The position numbers and the translations under genes are program-made. The notes beneath the pieces are model-generated. The model was not told the DNA's origin. It searched no databases and worked only from the letters and a program-made list of their open reading frames with translations. Positions 1 to 5,643 of a stretch of DNA of 6,902 nucleotides are shown here, in pieces. The DNA comes from Gammaproteobacteria bacterium. GTDB taxonomy: Bacteria > Pseudomonadota > Gammaproteobacteria > Eutrophobiales > Eutrophobiaceae. Position 1 is the stretch's first letter. Every line of letters starts with the position of its first letter. The stretch lies in NCBI GenBank assembly GCA_014239225.1, contig JAAZZI010000038.1:1-6902 (forward strand), given 5' to 3'.

Positions 1-144
1 AAAATTTTCAATAATCTTACATATCTTATCTGCATTAGCATTAATCTCAATTTCTTGAACAACTTTTTGTCGTGATGGCCCATGCGCTGACACCAATACT
101 GGGATTAGCAATATACTTATTAGGCTTAATTTAAGATATTTCAT
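1..144 (-). CDS. SRPBCC-family (MxaD-like) periplasmic protein, N-terminal part
   Basis: This is the first 48 codons of a minus-strand gene; the rest lies beyond the window start. Residues 1-20 form a Sec signal peptide (KYLK, then a Leu/Ile-rich core) with a likely cleavage after V-S-A. The mature protein opens with HGPSRQKV, then EIEINANADKICKIIENF. A start of the type HGPxxQKV followed by a strand, 'ASPxxVW' and 'NF' is typical of the SRPBCC (START/Bet v1-like) proteins annotated as MxaD-like, small hydrophobic-pocket proteins exported to the periplasm. The usual Trp in the first helix is Cys42 here. The ATG has a GGAG about 10 bases upstream (minus-strand complement of 153-156), which supports the start. 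No ligand or pathway can be assigned; methanol oxidation is not implied, since no methanol dehydrogenase genes are visible. Confidence 0.72.
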   Translation of the reverse strand, partial: MKYLKLSLISILLIPVLVSAHGPSRQKVVQEIEINANADKICKIIENF

Positions 145-241
145 TATTATAAATCTCCGTCGATCAATTATTCTGAATTATATTGGTATTTTTATCGAAT
201 TAAATGGGCTCATTTTTATGATGTTTAAGGCCGCATAGTGT

Positions 242-284
242 AATGGCTCTATTCAAATATGGCCATTCTATAGACTATTTTTTT
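242..284 (+). terminator. Weak hairpin followed by a T-run
   Basis: AATGGC (242-247) and GCCATT (262-267) are perfect inverted repeats with a 14-base loop. Seven T residues follow at 278-284, ten bases after the stem. The shape is that of a poor rho-independent terminator on the plus strand. No plus-strand gene lies upstream within the window, so what it would terminate is unclear. It could be chance in AT-rich DNA. Confidence 0.2.
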
Positions 285-363
285 CACAAATAACTCGATT
301 TTTATAACAAAATAGAACTTAAGGTACTTCTTATGATTTAATGTAAAATATTGTTGAATTTTA

Positions 364-394
364 TTGAAATACTTTAGACTATAGCCTTTATAAT
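364..394 (+). promoter_or_regulatory. Candidate promoter for glycerate kinase/avtA
   Basis: TTGAAA at 364-369 and a perfect TATAAT at 389-394 are separated by 19 bases, longer than the preferred 17. It would give a leader of about 100 bases before the glycerate kinase ATG. The -10 is strong and the -35 is good, but the spacing lowers confidence. No better pair is visible nearer the gene. Confidence 0.35.
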
Positions 395-444
395 ATTAGT
401 TTTAGTGAAAAAATCGTTTCCTGTCAACATAGGTAATTATTTCC

Positions 445-458
445 TAACAAGCTTGTTA
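445..458. promoter_or_regulatory. Perfect 14-bp palindrome, possible operator
   Basis: TAACAAGCTTGTTA is a perfect self-complementary 14-mer with ends 46 bases before the glycerate kinase start. It lies downstream of the candidate promoter, where a dimeric repressor could act. No regulator gene is adjacent and I do not recognise the motif. Confidence 0.3.
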
Positions 459-503
459 AGCTATTATATTTTATAGAATGATGGTTTTTCGGAGTATGCA
501 TTT

Positions 504-1667
504 ATGAAAATTATTCTTGCCCCTGATTCTTTTAAAGGAAATTTAACTTCTTTAGAAGTTGCCACAGCTTTTGAGAAAGGTATTAAGCGTATTTTGCCCA
601 GAGCTAAATGCATTAAAGTACCTATGGCAGACGGCGGTGAGGGCACCGTGCAATCACTTGTGGATGGGCTCGGCGGAAAATTCATTCGTAAACGTGTTGT
701 CGGACCTGCCGGCAATACTGTCTCAGCTCGATACGGTTTATTGTCTGATGGTAAAACAGCTGTAATTGAAATGGCAGAGGCATCAGGACTGCCTCTTGTT
801 AGTGGTAAAAATAAGAATCCATTAAAGACAACAACTTATGGTACAGGAGAATTAATTTTGGATGCCGCAAAGAGAGGTGCGGAAAAAATTATTATTGGAA
901 TTGGTGGTTCTGCAACGAACGATGGTGGCGTTGGAATGGCCCAAGCAATAGGTATTCGTTTTCTTAATAAACAAGGCAAAGTAATTAGTGACTATGGTTC
1001 TGGGGGAATGCTTAAGAAAATAGTACGCATCGATAATAAAAAAGTAGATCCTTTATTAAAAAAAATAAAAATTATCGTTGCATGTGATGTTAATAATACA
1101 TTGTGTGGTAAGTCAGGGGCATCGTATATTTTTGCACCACAAAAAGGCGCAACACCTACTATGACTAGAATATTGGATGAGAATCTCAGGCATCTTGGAA
1201 AAGTAATTAAACAGTCCTTAAGGAAGGATGTAACCAAATTAAAGGGAGCAGGCGCAGCAGGCGGATTAGGAGCAGGTTTAGTTGCGTTTACGAAAGCTAG
1301 AATGAAAAGTGGGATTGAAATTGTAATTGATGCCACAAATATCTGTAAATACATGGAGAATGCTGATTTAGTTATCACAGGAGAAGGTCGAGTTGATACT
1401 CAAACAGCTTTTGGTAAAACCCCTTCAGGTATAGCAAAAGCAGCTCGTAAATACCATATCCCAACTGTTGTGATTGGTGGCGGTATTACAGATGATGCTA
1501 ATGATATTTTTGCATATGGGATTGACGGTTTAGAAAGCGCTTGTGCACGCGACATGTCACTTGAAGAGGCAATCAAAAATTCACGCAAACATTTAGCAAA
1601 TGCGGCAGAACGAGCGATTCGATTAGTTTTGATCGGGAAAAAAATAGCAAAAAAGAGTTTTAAGTAG
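504..1667 (+). CDS. Glycerate 2-kinase (type 1, GarK/GlxK family)
   Basis: This enzyme phosphorylates D-glycerate with ATP to 2-phosphoglycerate, feeding glycerate from glyoxylate, glucarate or serine breakdown into lower glycolysis; it is cytosolic. The protein has 387 residues, close to the roughly 380 of the family. Hallmarks along its length are APDSFKG (6-12), PMADGGEGT (40-48), GIGGSATNDGG (132-142), CDVNNTLCG (194-202), APQKGA (211-216), GAGAAGGLGAG (248-258) and TGEGRVDTQTAFGKTP (292-307). All are intact, so the enzyme should be active. The C-terminus is lysine-rich. The start is fixed by GGAG at 491-494, nine bases before the ATG. A nine-codon open frame (478-507) ends in an ATGA overlap with this start. 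avtA follows 41 bases downstream on the same strand, probably in one transcript. No glycerate-producing genes (tartronate semialdehyde reductase, glucarate enzymes) are nearby, so the source of glycerate is unknown. The garK and glxK paralogues cannot be told apart here. Confidence 0.95.
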   Translation: MKIILAPDSFKGNLTSLEVATAFEKGIKRILPRAKCIKVPMADGGEGTVQSLVDGLGGKFIRKRVVGPAGNTVSARYGLLSDGKTAVIEMAEASGLPLVSGKNKNPLKTTTYGTGELILDAAKRGAEKIIIGIGGSATNDGGVGMAQAIGIRFLNKQGKVISDYGSGGMLKKIVRIDNKKVDPLLKKIKIIVACDVNNTLCGKSGASYIFAPQKGATPTMTRILDENLRHLGKVIKQSLRKDVTKLKGAGAAGGLGAGLVAFTKARMKSGIEIVIDATNICKYMENADLVITGEGRVDTQTAFGKTPSGIAKAARKYHIPTVVIGGGITDDANDIFAYGIDGLESACARDMSLEEAIKNSRKHLANAAERAIRLVLIGKKIAKKSFK

Positions 1668-1708
1668 TTTTATATCCCCAGCATTAAGAACTATTGGTTT
1701 AAAAAGCA

Positions 1709-2953
1709 ATGAAATTTTCAAAATTTGCATCTCGTTTTAATAGTGATTCAGGAATCGTTCAGCTTATGGACGATCTTGGGAATGCAATGGCTGGAAATAA
1801 TGACTTATTGATGTTGGGAGGCGGAAATCCTAGTCATATCCCGATTGTTCAGGAATGTTTTCGAGAATCATTACTACGATTAATTAAAAATCCCGCTTTA
1901 TTTTCTCATGTTATTGGCAATTATGAACTACCACAAGGCAATCAAGATTTTATTAACGCTATAGTTGCAATGATAAATGAACAATATGGTTGGGGCATTA
2001 AGTCAGAAAATGTTGCTTTAACAATAGGTAGTCAATCAGCATTTTTCTTTTTATTTAATATGCTTGGCGGTGAACATGAAGACGGAACGCATCAAAAAAT
2101 ATTATTACCTATTACCCCAGAATATATTGGTTATTCGGACGTTGGCCTCACAAATAATTTATTCTACTCGTATCAACCAGTGATTGAAAAATTAGACAAT
2201 CATTTTTTCAAGTATCACATTGATTTTGATAAATTAACAGTGAAGGAAAATACAGCGGCAATGTGTGTATCCAGACCTACAAATCCAACAGGTAATGTGT
2301 TAACAGATGAAGAGATGCTAAAACTTCAAGCAATTGCAGAACAGCATGACATGCCGTTAATTATTGATAATGCCTATGGCGAACCTTTTCCTGGTATTAT
2401 TTTTACTGAGACCAAACCGTTTTGGAATAACAACACCATTTTTTGCATGAGCCTTTCAAAGATTGGGATGCCTGGAACACGTACAGGCATTGTAATAGCT
2501 GATGATTTGATTATTAGTTCGATTCGAAATATGAATGCAGTAATAAATTTAGCAACAGCAAATTTCGGCCCAATGATAGCAAATGATTTACTAAGATCCG
2601 GGGAAATGCAGCGTTTATCACAATCAGAGATAAAACCTTTTTATCAAAAAAAGTTGAAACACGCCCTTAGAGTAATACGTAGAGAATTTGATGGTATAGA
2701 TTATTATATTCATACACCAGAAGGAGCGATATTTTTATGGCTTTGGTTACCGGATTTATCCATCTTAACAGACGAGCTATATGAACGATTAAAATCAAGA
2801 GGTGTGTTAGTTATATCCGGCTCTCATTTTTTCCCCGGACTAGAAGAGAACTGGGAGCACAAGCATCAATGCCTAAGAATCACATACTCAATGGATGAAG
2901 ATACTGTTGAGAAAGGAATTAAACTAATTGCCGATGAAATTAGGACAATTTAA
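1709..2953 (+). CDS. avtA: Valine-pyruvate aminotransferase (transaminase C)
   Basis: AvtA is a cytosolic PLP enzyme that exchanges amino groups between valine/2-oxoisovalerate and alanine/pyruvate, linking branched-chain amino acid and alanine synthesis. At 414 residues it matches the length of the E. coli enzyme and resembles it from end to end: LMLGGGNPSHIP (34-45), GSQSAFF (107-113), PEYIGY (137-142), SRPTNPTGN (188-196), D220 in DNAYG, SLSKIGMPGTRTG (248-260), PEGAIFLWLW (337-346) and HQCLRITY (386-393). In fold-type I aminotransferases K251 would form the Schiff base, D220 would contact the pyridine nitrogen and R390 would bind the substrate carboxylate; all are present. The ATG lacks a clear Shine-Dalgarno sequence (only A-rich DNA and a weak TAAGAA at 1685-1690), so translation may depend on the upstream glycerate kinase gene. 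Similarity starts at residue 1, which supports this start. No terminator is evident after the preceding gene. Confidence 0.95.
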   Translation: MKFSKFASRFNSDSGIVQLMDDLGNAMAGNNDLLMLGGGNPSHIPIVQECFRESLLRLIKNPALFSHVIGNYELPQGNQDFINAIVAMINEQYGWGIKSENVALTIGSQSAFFFLFNMLGGEHEDGTHQKILLPITPEYIGYSDVGLTNNLFYSYQPVIEKLDNHFFKYHIDFDKLTVKENTAAMCVSRPTNPTGNVLTDEEMLKLQAIAEQHDMPLIIDNAYGEPFPGIIFTETKPFWNNNTIFCMSLSKIGMPGTRTGIVIADDLIISSIRNMNAVINLATANFGPMIANDLLRSGEMQRLSQSEIKPFYQKKLKHALRVIRREFDGIDYYIHTPEGAIFLWLWLPDLSILTDELYERLKSRGVLVISGSHFFPGLEENWEHKHQCLRITYSMDEDTVEKGIKLIADEIRTI

Positions 2954-2998
2954 AATAAGATAAGAAAAATATGGCCGTAAGACACACTTAAAGAGAAA

Positions 2999-3030
2999 CT
3001 AACTACCTCATTATTATCGTTGGTAATTAG
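2999..3030 (-). terminator. Distal hairpin with U-rich tail after the cold-shock gene
   Basis: In minus-strand RNA the complement of 3022-3030 pairs over nine positions with the complement of 2999-3007, using one G-U wobble and a 14-base loop. The tail is U-rich (UUUCUCUUU). In plus-strand RNA the same position is a C-A mismatch and no U-tract follows. The stem is AT-rich, so this is a modest terminator, about 70 bases beyond the cold-shock stop. Confidence 0.4.
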
Positions 3031-3044
3031 AGTCATCAAATAAT

Positions 3045-3068
3045 CTGTGGCACCCTAGGGCACCACAG
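3045..3068 (-). terminator. Stable hairpin, likely cold-shock gene terminator
   Basis: CTGTGG (3045-3050) and CCACAG (3063-3068) flank CA-CCCTAGGG-CA. In minus-strand RNA the two internal CA/CA steps become U-G and G-U wobble pairs. That gives a continuous 10-bp stem with a CUAG tetraloop; in plus-strand RNA they are mismatches. It begins 31 bases after the cold-shock stop codon. The tail (AUUAUUUG) is only moderately U-rich, so it may also serve as a protective 3' end. Confidence 0.5.
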
Positions 3069-3098
3069 TTGTAACCCTTAAGAAATTAACTTAATTAC

Positions 3099-3308
3099 TT
3101 ATAATGGGGTTACGTCTTCAGCTTGAGGGCCTTTTTCTCCAGAAGTAACTTTAAATTGCACTTGCTGTCCTTCGGCCAAAGTTTTAAAACCAGAGCCATT
3201 GATTGCGCTAAAATGCACAAAAACATCCGGACCTTGTTCTTGTTCGATGAAACCAAAACCTTTCGAATCATTAAAAAATTTAACTTTACCTGTTACTAAA
3301 TCAGACAT
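3099..3308 (-). CDS. Cold-shock protein, CspA family
   Basis: This is a single cold-shock domain, a small OB-fold protein that binds single-stranded RNA and DNA and acts as an RNA chaperone in the cytoplasm. Its 69 residues match the CspA family. RNP1 is KGFGFI (16-21) and RNP2 is VFVHF (29-33), followed by the usual FSAI and the closing G-E-K-G-P-Q-A-E-D-V segment. The first aromatic surface position is KFFN rather than the KWFN of E. coli CspA. The ATG follows AGGA at 3320-3317 with eight bases between. A promoter at 3460-3487 would give a leader of about 145 bases, similar in scale to the long cspA leader known to control cold induction. Two hairpins follow the stop. It appears to be monocistronic. 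Whether it responds to cold or is expressed constitutively cannot be told from the protein. Confidence 0.95.
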   Translation of the reverse strand: MSDLVTGKVKFFNDSKGFGFIEQEQGPDVFVHFSAINGSGFKTLAEGQQVQFKVTSGEKGPQAEDVTPL

Positions 3309-3453
3309 ATTCTATTTCCTATTCAAGTTTATAATCATGTCAAATAAATGACTTTCCTGCTAAAAAAAACAGTTATTGCTTAAGGGATTGAACGACAAGA
3401 AACAGAAGAATGTCTACTTACGGCAATCATGAACAAAACTAATTTCTAAGCAC
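3309..3453 (-). promoter_or_regulatory. Long 5' leader of the cold-shock gene
   Basis: If transcription starts about seven bases after the -10 box, the mRNA has about 145 untranslated bases. Near its 5' end (3425-3413) is TGCCGTAAGTAGA, which loosely resembles the cspA cold-box consensus TGACGTACAGA but contains extra bases. A run of eight U residues (complement of 3362-3369) lies about 55 bases before the ATG. Known cspA-type leaders refold with temperature; that role here is inferred from gene family and leader length. Confidence 0.4.
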
Positions 3454-3459
3454 AACGCG

Positions 3460-3487
3460 ATTATACGCAGTAGTTTTAACTAGTAAA
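3460..3487 (-). promoter_or_regulatory. Promoter of the cold-shock gene
   Basis: On the minus strand a perfect TATAAT (3465-3460) is preceded, 16 bases upstream, by TTTACT (3487-3482), which matches the -35 consensus at four of six positions. It lies between the stop of the upstream CNB gene and the cold-shock ATG, as expected for separate transcription. Confidence 0.55.
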
Positions 3488-3572
3488 ACAATATTTTATT
3501 GATCTTTGGCTAAAATTCAGTATTTATTATATTTTTCAGAAAAAACTAAGATTTTTATAGAAAATTTCTAGT

Positions 3573-4187
3573 TTATTTAGCGTTTTCTTGACGACGTTGT
3601 ATTACTTCCAAAAAAGCATTAGCAACGCGTGGAACATGCTCAAAATAGTGAGTTAGATTTAAATAAGGAGCTCGTAGTAATTCACTTTGTTTGGTTGTTT
3701 TAACCGATGCAGTTCTTATCCCACCTTGAAAATAGCCCATTTCACCAATTGTTTCGACTGGATTTATGTATGCGATATGGATGTTTTTACCATTTTTATC
3801 TTTTGTAAAAACTTCTAATTGTCCCTCGATTAAAATATACAATGTTGGATCATTCTTGCCTTCAGTTATAAACTGTTCTCCGCTACCAATACCAACCTCA
3901 ATGAAATGATTACCAATCGCATGTAATTCTGTGTTTGTCAGAGAATTAAATACTGGGCAGAGTGCAATTCTGTCGGCACGTTGACGACGTAAAGCATTAT
4001 CAAGATCATCTTGAGAAATTATTCCAAGCTCAAGCAAGAACTCACCGAGGCCTTTTTTATTACCACCATGCTCCAAAGCTTCTAATTTCTTTTTCATTGC
4101 CATTAGAATTGAACCTCGTGAGCAGGTTAAATATTCACCTAAGCGACGAGGTTTATGATCATCGGATTTTTTATAATCTTCGGCCAC
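3573..4187 (-). CDS. MshEN-like motif plus cyclic-nucleotide-binding domain protein
   Basis: This 204-residue cytosolic protein has no signal peptide, membrane segment or C-terminal helix-turn-helix, so it is not a CRP-type regulator. Residues 46-69 (GLGEFLLELGIISQDDLDNALRRQ pattern) fit the 24-residue MshEN motif of T2SS/T4P ATPase N-domains, which binds c-di-GMP when present as a tandem pair. A weaker copy begins at RRLGEYL (14-20). Residues 75-190 form a cyclic-nucleotide-binding (CNB) beta-roll: LYILIEGQLEVF (116-127), then the phosphate-binding cassette with G148-E149 and R158-T159-A160. The E-to-R spacing of nine equals that of PKA-type domains, so binding looks possible. The GTG start is the only initiator between an in-frame upstream TAA and residue 29, and it retains RRLGEYL; the site is weak (AGAG about nine bases upstream). 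The output is unknown; it may act through protein contacts. The neighbouring gene upstream is divergent. Confidence 0.85.
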   Translation of the reverse strand: MAEDYKKSDDHKPRRLGEYLTCSRGSILMAMKKKLEALEHGGNKKGLGEFLLELGIISQDDLDNALRRQRADRIALCPVFNSLTNTELHAIGNHFIEVGIGSGEQFITEGKNDPTLYILIEGQLEVFTKDKNGKNIHIAYINPVETIGEMGYFQGGIRTASVKTTKQSELLRAPYLNLTHYFEHVPRVANAFLEVIQRRQENAK

Positions 4188-4407
4188 GGCATATTTCTCT
4201 ATTTATTAAACTTTATGGGAAATAGTAGGAGATACAGCAACTAATATCAAAATTTTATTCCATATATCAATTATCTCTATATTACATAATTTGTTAAAAT
4301 ATTGATATATAATAGATTTTATAAATATTATTTGTACTTATTAAGCTATTTTTAATGATAAGGCTCCTGTAAATCCTAATTTTTTATAAAAAACTAAGAA
4401 TTTAATT
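4188..4407. other. Divergent intergenic region, very AT-rich
   Basis: These 220 bases lie between the minus-strand CNB gene and the plus-strand secreted protein. They contain the 10-bp inverted repeat at 4262-4310 and a TATAAT at 4308-4313 on the plus strand that lacks a good -35. A possible plus-strand -35, TTGTAC, starts near 4332, but its -10 is poor. I see no small ORF with a ribosome-binding site. Confidence 0.5.
4262..4310. repeat. 10-bp inverted repeat with 29-bp spacer
   Basis: ATATATCAAT (4262-4271) and ATTGATATAT (4301-4310) are perfect inverted copies. They are centred between two divergent genes, and the right arm overlaps a TATAAT. The layout suits two half-sites or a large RNA hairpin, but chance is possible at this base composition. 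Confidence 0.4.
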
Positions 4408-4773
4408 ATGAAGAAATATTTTTTAAAAGGCTTATTATTGTTATTTTGTACTCAAACCTATGCTCAAGATTTACCTGGTCGTCATCAATTAATCAAAAAT
4501 AATTTAGGTGAATATTATGTAATTAATCATGAAAATATCACCATGATTGAAGCATCGATTTTAAAATTAGGATTCAGTAGTCGCTGGATTCTCGCTTGTA
4601 TAAAAAATAAATCTATTGATAGCGATCTTAAACGTTGGGTTTTTATCGATCTAAAAAGTGGCGGTACATATGATTCACTTCATCAAGAAAATTGGGGCTA
4701 TTTTCGTGATGAAGCATTTCCCGATCTGAAAAATATTGAGTTAAAAAAAATTAGTGATGAAAAATGCCCGTGA
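4408..4773 (+). CDS. Small secreted protein of unknown function
   Basis: I do not recognise a family. The 121-residue precursor starts with a clear Sec signal peptide: MKKYFLK, a Leu-rich core at 9-13, and a T-Y-A site with cleavage after residue 19. Cys14 is preceded by Phe, so it is not a lipobox and the mature form (about 102 residues) should be soluble in the periplasm or exported. The mature part has two cysteines, C64 and C120, which could form a disulphide closing the C-terminus. It is rich in aromatic residues: YYVI, SRWIL, KRWVFIDL and NWGYF. It has no transmembrane segment. AAGAA at 4396-4400 is a weak ribosome-binding site seven bases before the ATG. It stands alone: divergent from the CNB gene and convergent with the TSUP gene. 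Codon use is as AT-rich as the surroundings. Confidence 0.75.
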   Translation: MKKYFLKGLLLLFCTQTYAQDLPGRHQLIKNNLGEYYVINHENITMIEASILKLGFSSRWILACIKNKSIDSDLKRWVFIDLKSGGTYDSLHQENWGYFRDEAFPDLKNIELKKISDEKCP

Positions 4774-4800
4774 AAAAGTATTGATTTACCTTATATAATA

Positions 4801-4833
4801 GTAATTTTTGATAATAAAAATATTGTATTACAA
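4801..4833. terminator. A/T hairpins between convergent genes
   Basis: The 64-base gap between the secreted-protein stop and the TSUP stop holds ATTTTT (4804-4809) paired with AAAAAT (4816-4821). It also holds TTGT/ACAA (4823-4833), which on the minus strand is followed by a U-rich stretch. Either could be a weak terminator, more likely for the minus-strand TSUP transcript. Stems are short and lack G-C pairs. Confidence 0.3.
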
Positions 4834-4837
4834 CGTT

Positions 4838-5563
4838 TTACATAAAGGCTTTAATTAGCATAATAACACCACAAAAAAACATGATAGCAAGGCTATACTG
4901 TTTAAATCGAGTGGGGCTGATATTTTGCAAGTGATTTCGAGCTAGAAATACTCCAATTATTGCACCACATCCAAGCGCGATTCCATAAACTCCTATTTGA
5001 ATAGTAAATACACCAAAAAAGCCATAACTAATTAATTTTGTTATTTGCATAATTAATGAATTTACTGCCTTGGTTCCAATAAGGCATTCCTTTGTAATAC
5101 CATAATCCAGCATAAATGGATTATGTATTGGGCCTGTTGCGCCTACCAATCCAGAGAGAAATGAAACAGTTAGTCCCAACGGAAAGAACCAGCTTAATTT
5201 CATTTTAATTAAGTTTTTTGCCTTTATTAGCTTGCCTTTCAAAGCGTAACAAATTAAAAATAGACCAAGAATTATTTGTATAATTCGAGCATCAGTCTGA
5301 GCAAATGACCATGCACCAAAAATAGCTCCAATAATAGAACCGGGTAATAAATATAAAATAACATTCCAATCTATGCTTTTTCTAAAAACATAGGCCCTTG
5401 TTGGATTAGTAATTAACGCAGCAACCGATATAATTGGCGCCACCATTTGTACACCTAGTAAGAAGGCGATAATAGGAATTAGCATTGTTGCCGCACCACC
5501 TGCTGCAACCGTACTAATAAACCAACAAATAAGACCAAGAAAAAATAGGAATAAAAAAATCAT
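4838..5563 (-). CDS. TSUP-family (TauE/SafE) membrane transporter
   Basis: This is a 241-residue inner-membrane protein of the TauE/SafE type. Members export sulfite, sulfoacetate or related organic anions, or take up sulfur compounds; the substrate here cannot be read from sequence. It looks like seven or eight membrane segments in two halves: roughly 2-33, 38-54, 66-86, 92-108, then 124-144, 165-185, 188-207 and 220-239. They are separated by a lysine-rich cytosolic loop at 109-122. The N-terminal AAGGAATMLIPII stretch replaces the family's GGGGGxLxxP-type entry, and the second half has SGLVGATGPIHNPFML (137-152). Length is near the lower end for the family, but both halves are present. The ATG has only a weak AAGA upstream. 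It follows the 44-residue ORF by 80 bases on the same strand and may be the last gene of a pilZ-led transcript. No sulfur-metabolism genes are nearby. Confidence 0.88.
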   Translation of the reverse strand: MIFLFLFFLGLICWFISTVAAGGAATMLIPIIAFLLGVQMVAPIISVAALITNPTRAYVFRKSIDWNVILYLLPGSIIGAIFGAWSFAQTDARIIQIILGLFLICYALKGKLIKAKNLIKMKLSWFFPLGLTVSFLSGLVGATGPIHNPFMLDYGITKECLIGTKAVNSLIMQITKLISYGFFGVFTIQIGVYGIALGCGAIIGVFLARNHLQNISPTRFKQYSLAIMFFCGVIMLIKAFM

Positions 5564-5595
5564 TTAGTAAATCTTGATAGGGGTATTACTGATTA

Positions 5596-5605
5596 CCTAG
5601 CTAGG
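5596..5605. promoter_or_regulatory. Perfect 10-bp palindrome upstream of the TSUP gene
   Basis: CCTAGCTAGG is self-complementary and lies 33 bases before the TSUP start on the minus strand, just below a TTGAAA (5616-5611). It could be an operator for a separate TSUP promoter, but a matching -10 is not clear. Confidence 0.25.
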
Positions 5606-5643
5606 GCATTTCAATTTTCTATTAACTTTGTTGACAGGCTAGT

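Larger units (their letters stand above)
145..503. other. AT-rich divergent intergenic region
   Basis: This 359-base gap separates the minus-strand SRPBCC gene from the plus-strand glycerate kinase gene, so it should hold promoters for both. On the minus strand a TATAAT sits at 182-177, but I see no good -35 for it. On the plus strand there is a candidate promoter at 364-394, a palindrome at 445-458 and a hairpin with a T-run at 242-284. I see no convincing ORF with a ribosome-binding site, no tRNA and no remains of a mobile element. Confidence 0.6.

Noticed and set aside
992..1378. Open frame of 128 codons antisense to the glycerate kinase gene
   Set aside because: It lies wholly within a clearly conserved gene and has no ribosome-binding site; it is a reading-frame shadow.
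3338..3343. TTGACA on the minus strand close to the cold-shock ATG
   Set aside because: There is no acceptable -10 at 16-18 bases, and the start would fall at the ribosome-binding site.
3372..3432. 16-codon frame (MIAVSRHSS...) inside the cold-shock leader
   Set aside because: It has no Shine-Dalgarno sequence and overlaps the cold-box-like element; it is more likely untranslated leader.
3573..4187. CRP/FNR-type transcription factor
   Set aside because: The protein ends directly after the CNB C-helix and has no helix-turn-helix; its extra domain is N-terminal.
3962..4225. Plus-strand open frame antisense to the start of the CNB gene
   Set aside because: The opposite strand encodes recognisable MshEN and CNB motifs, and the product of this frame has no domain-like features.
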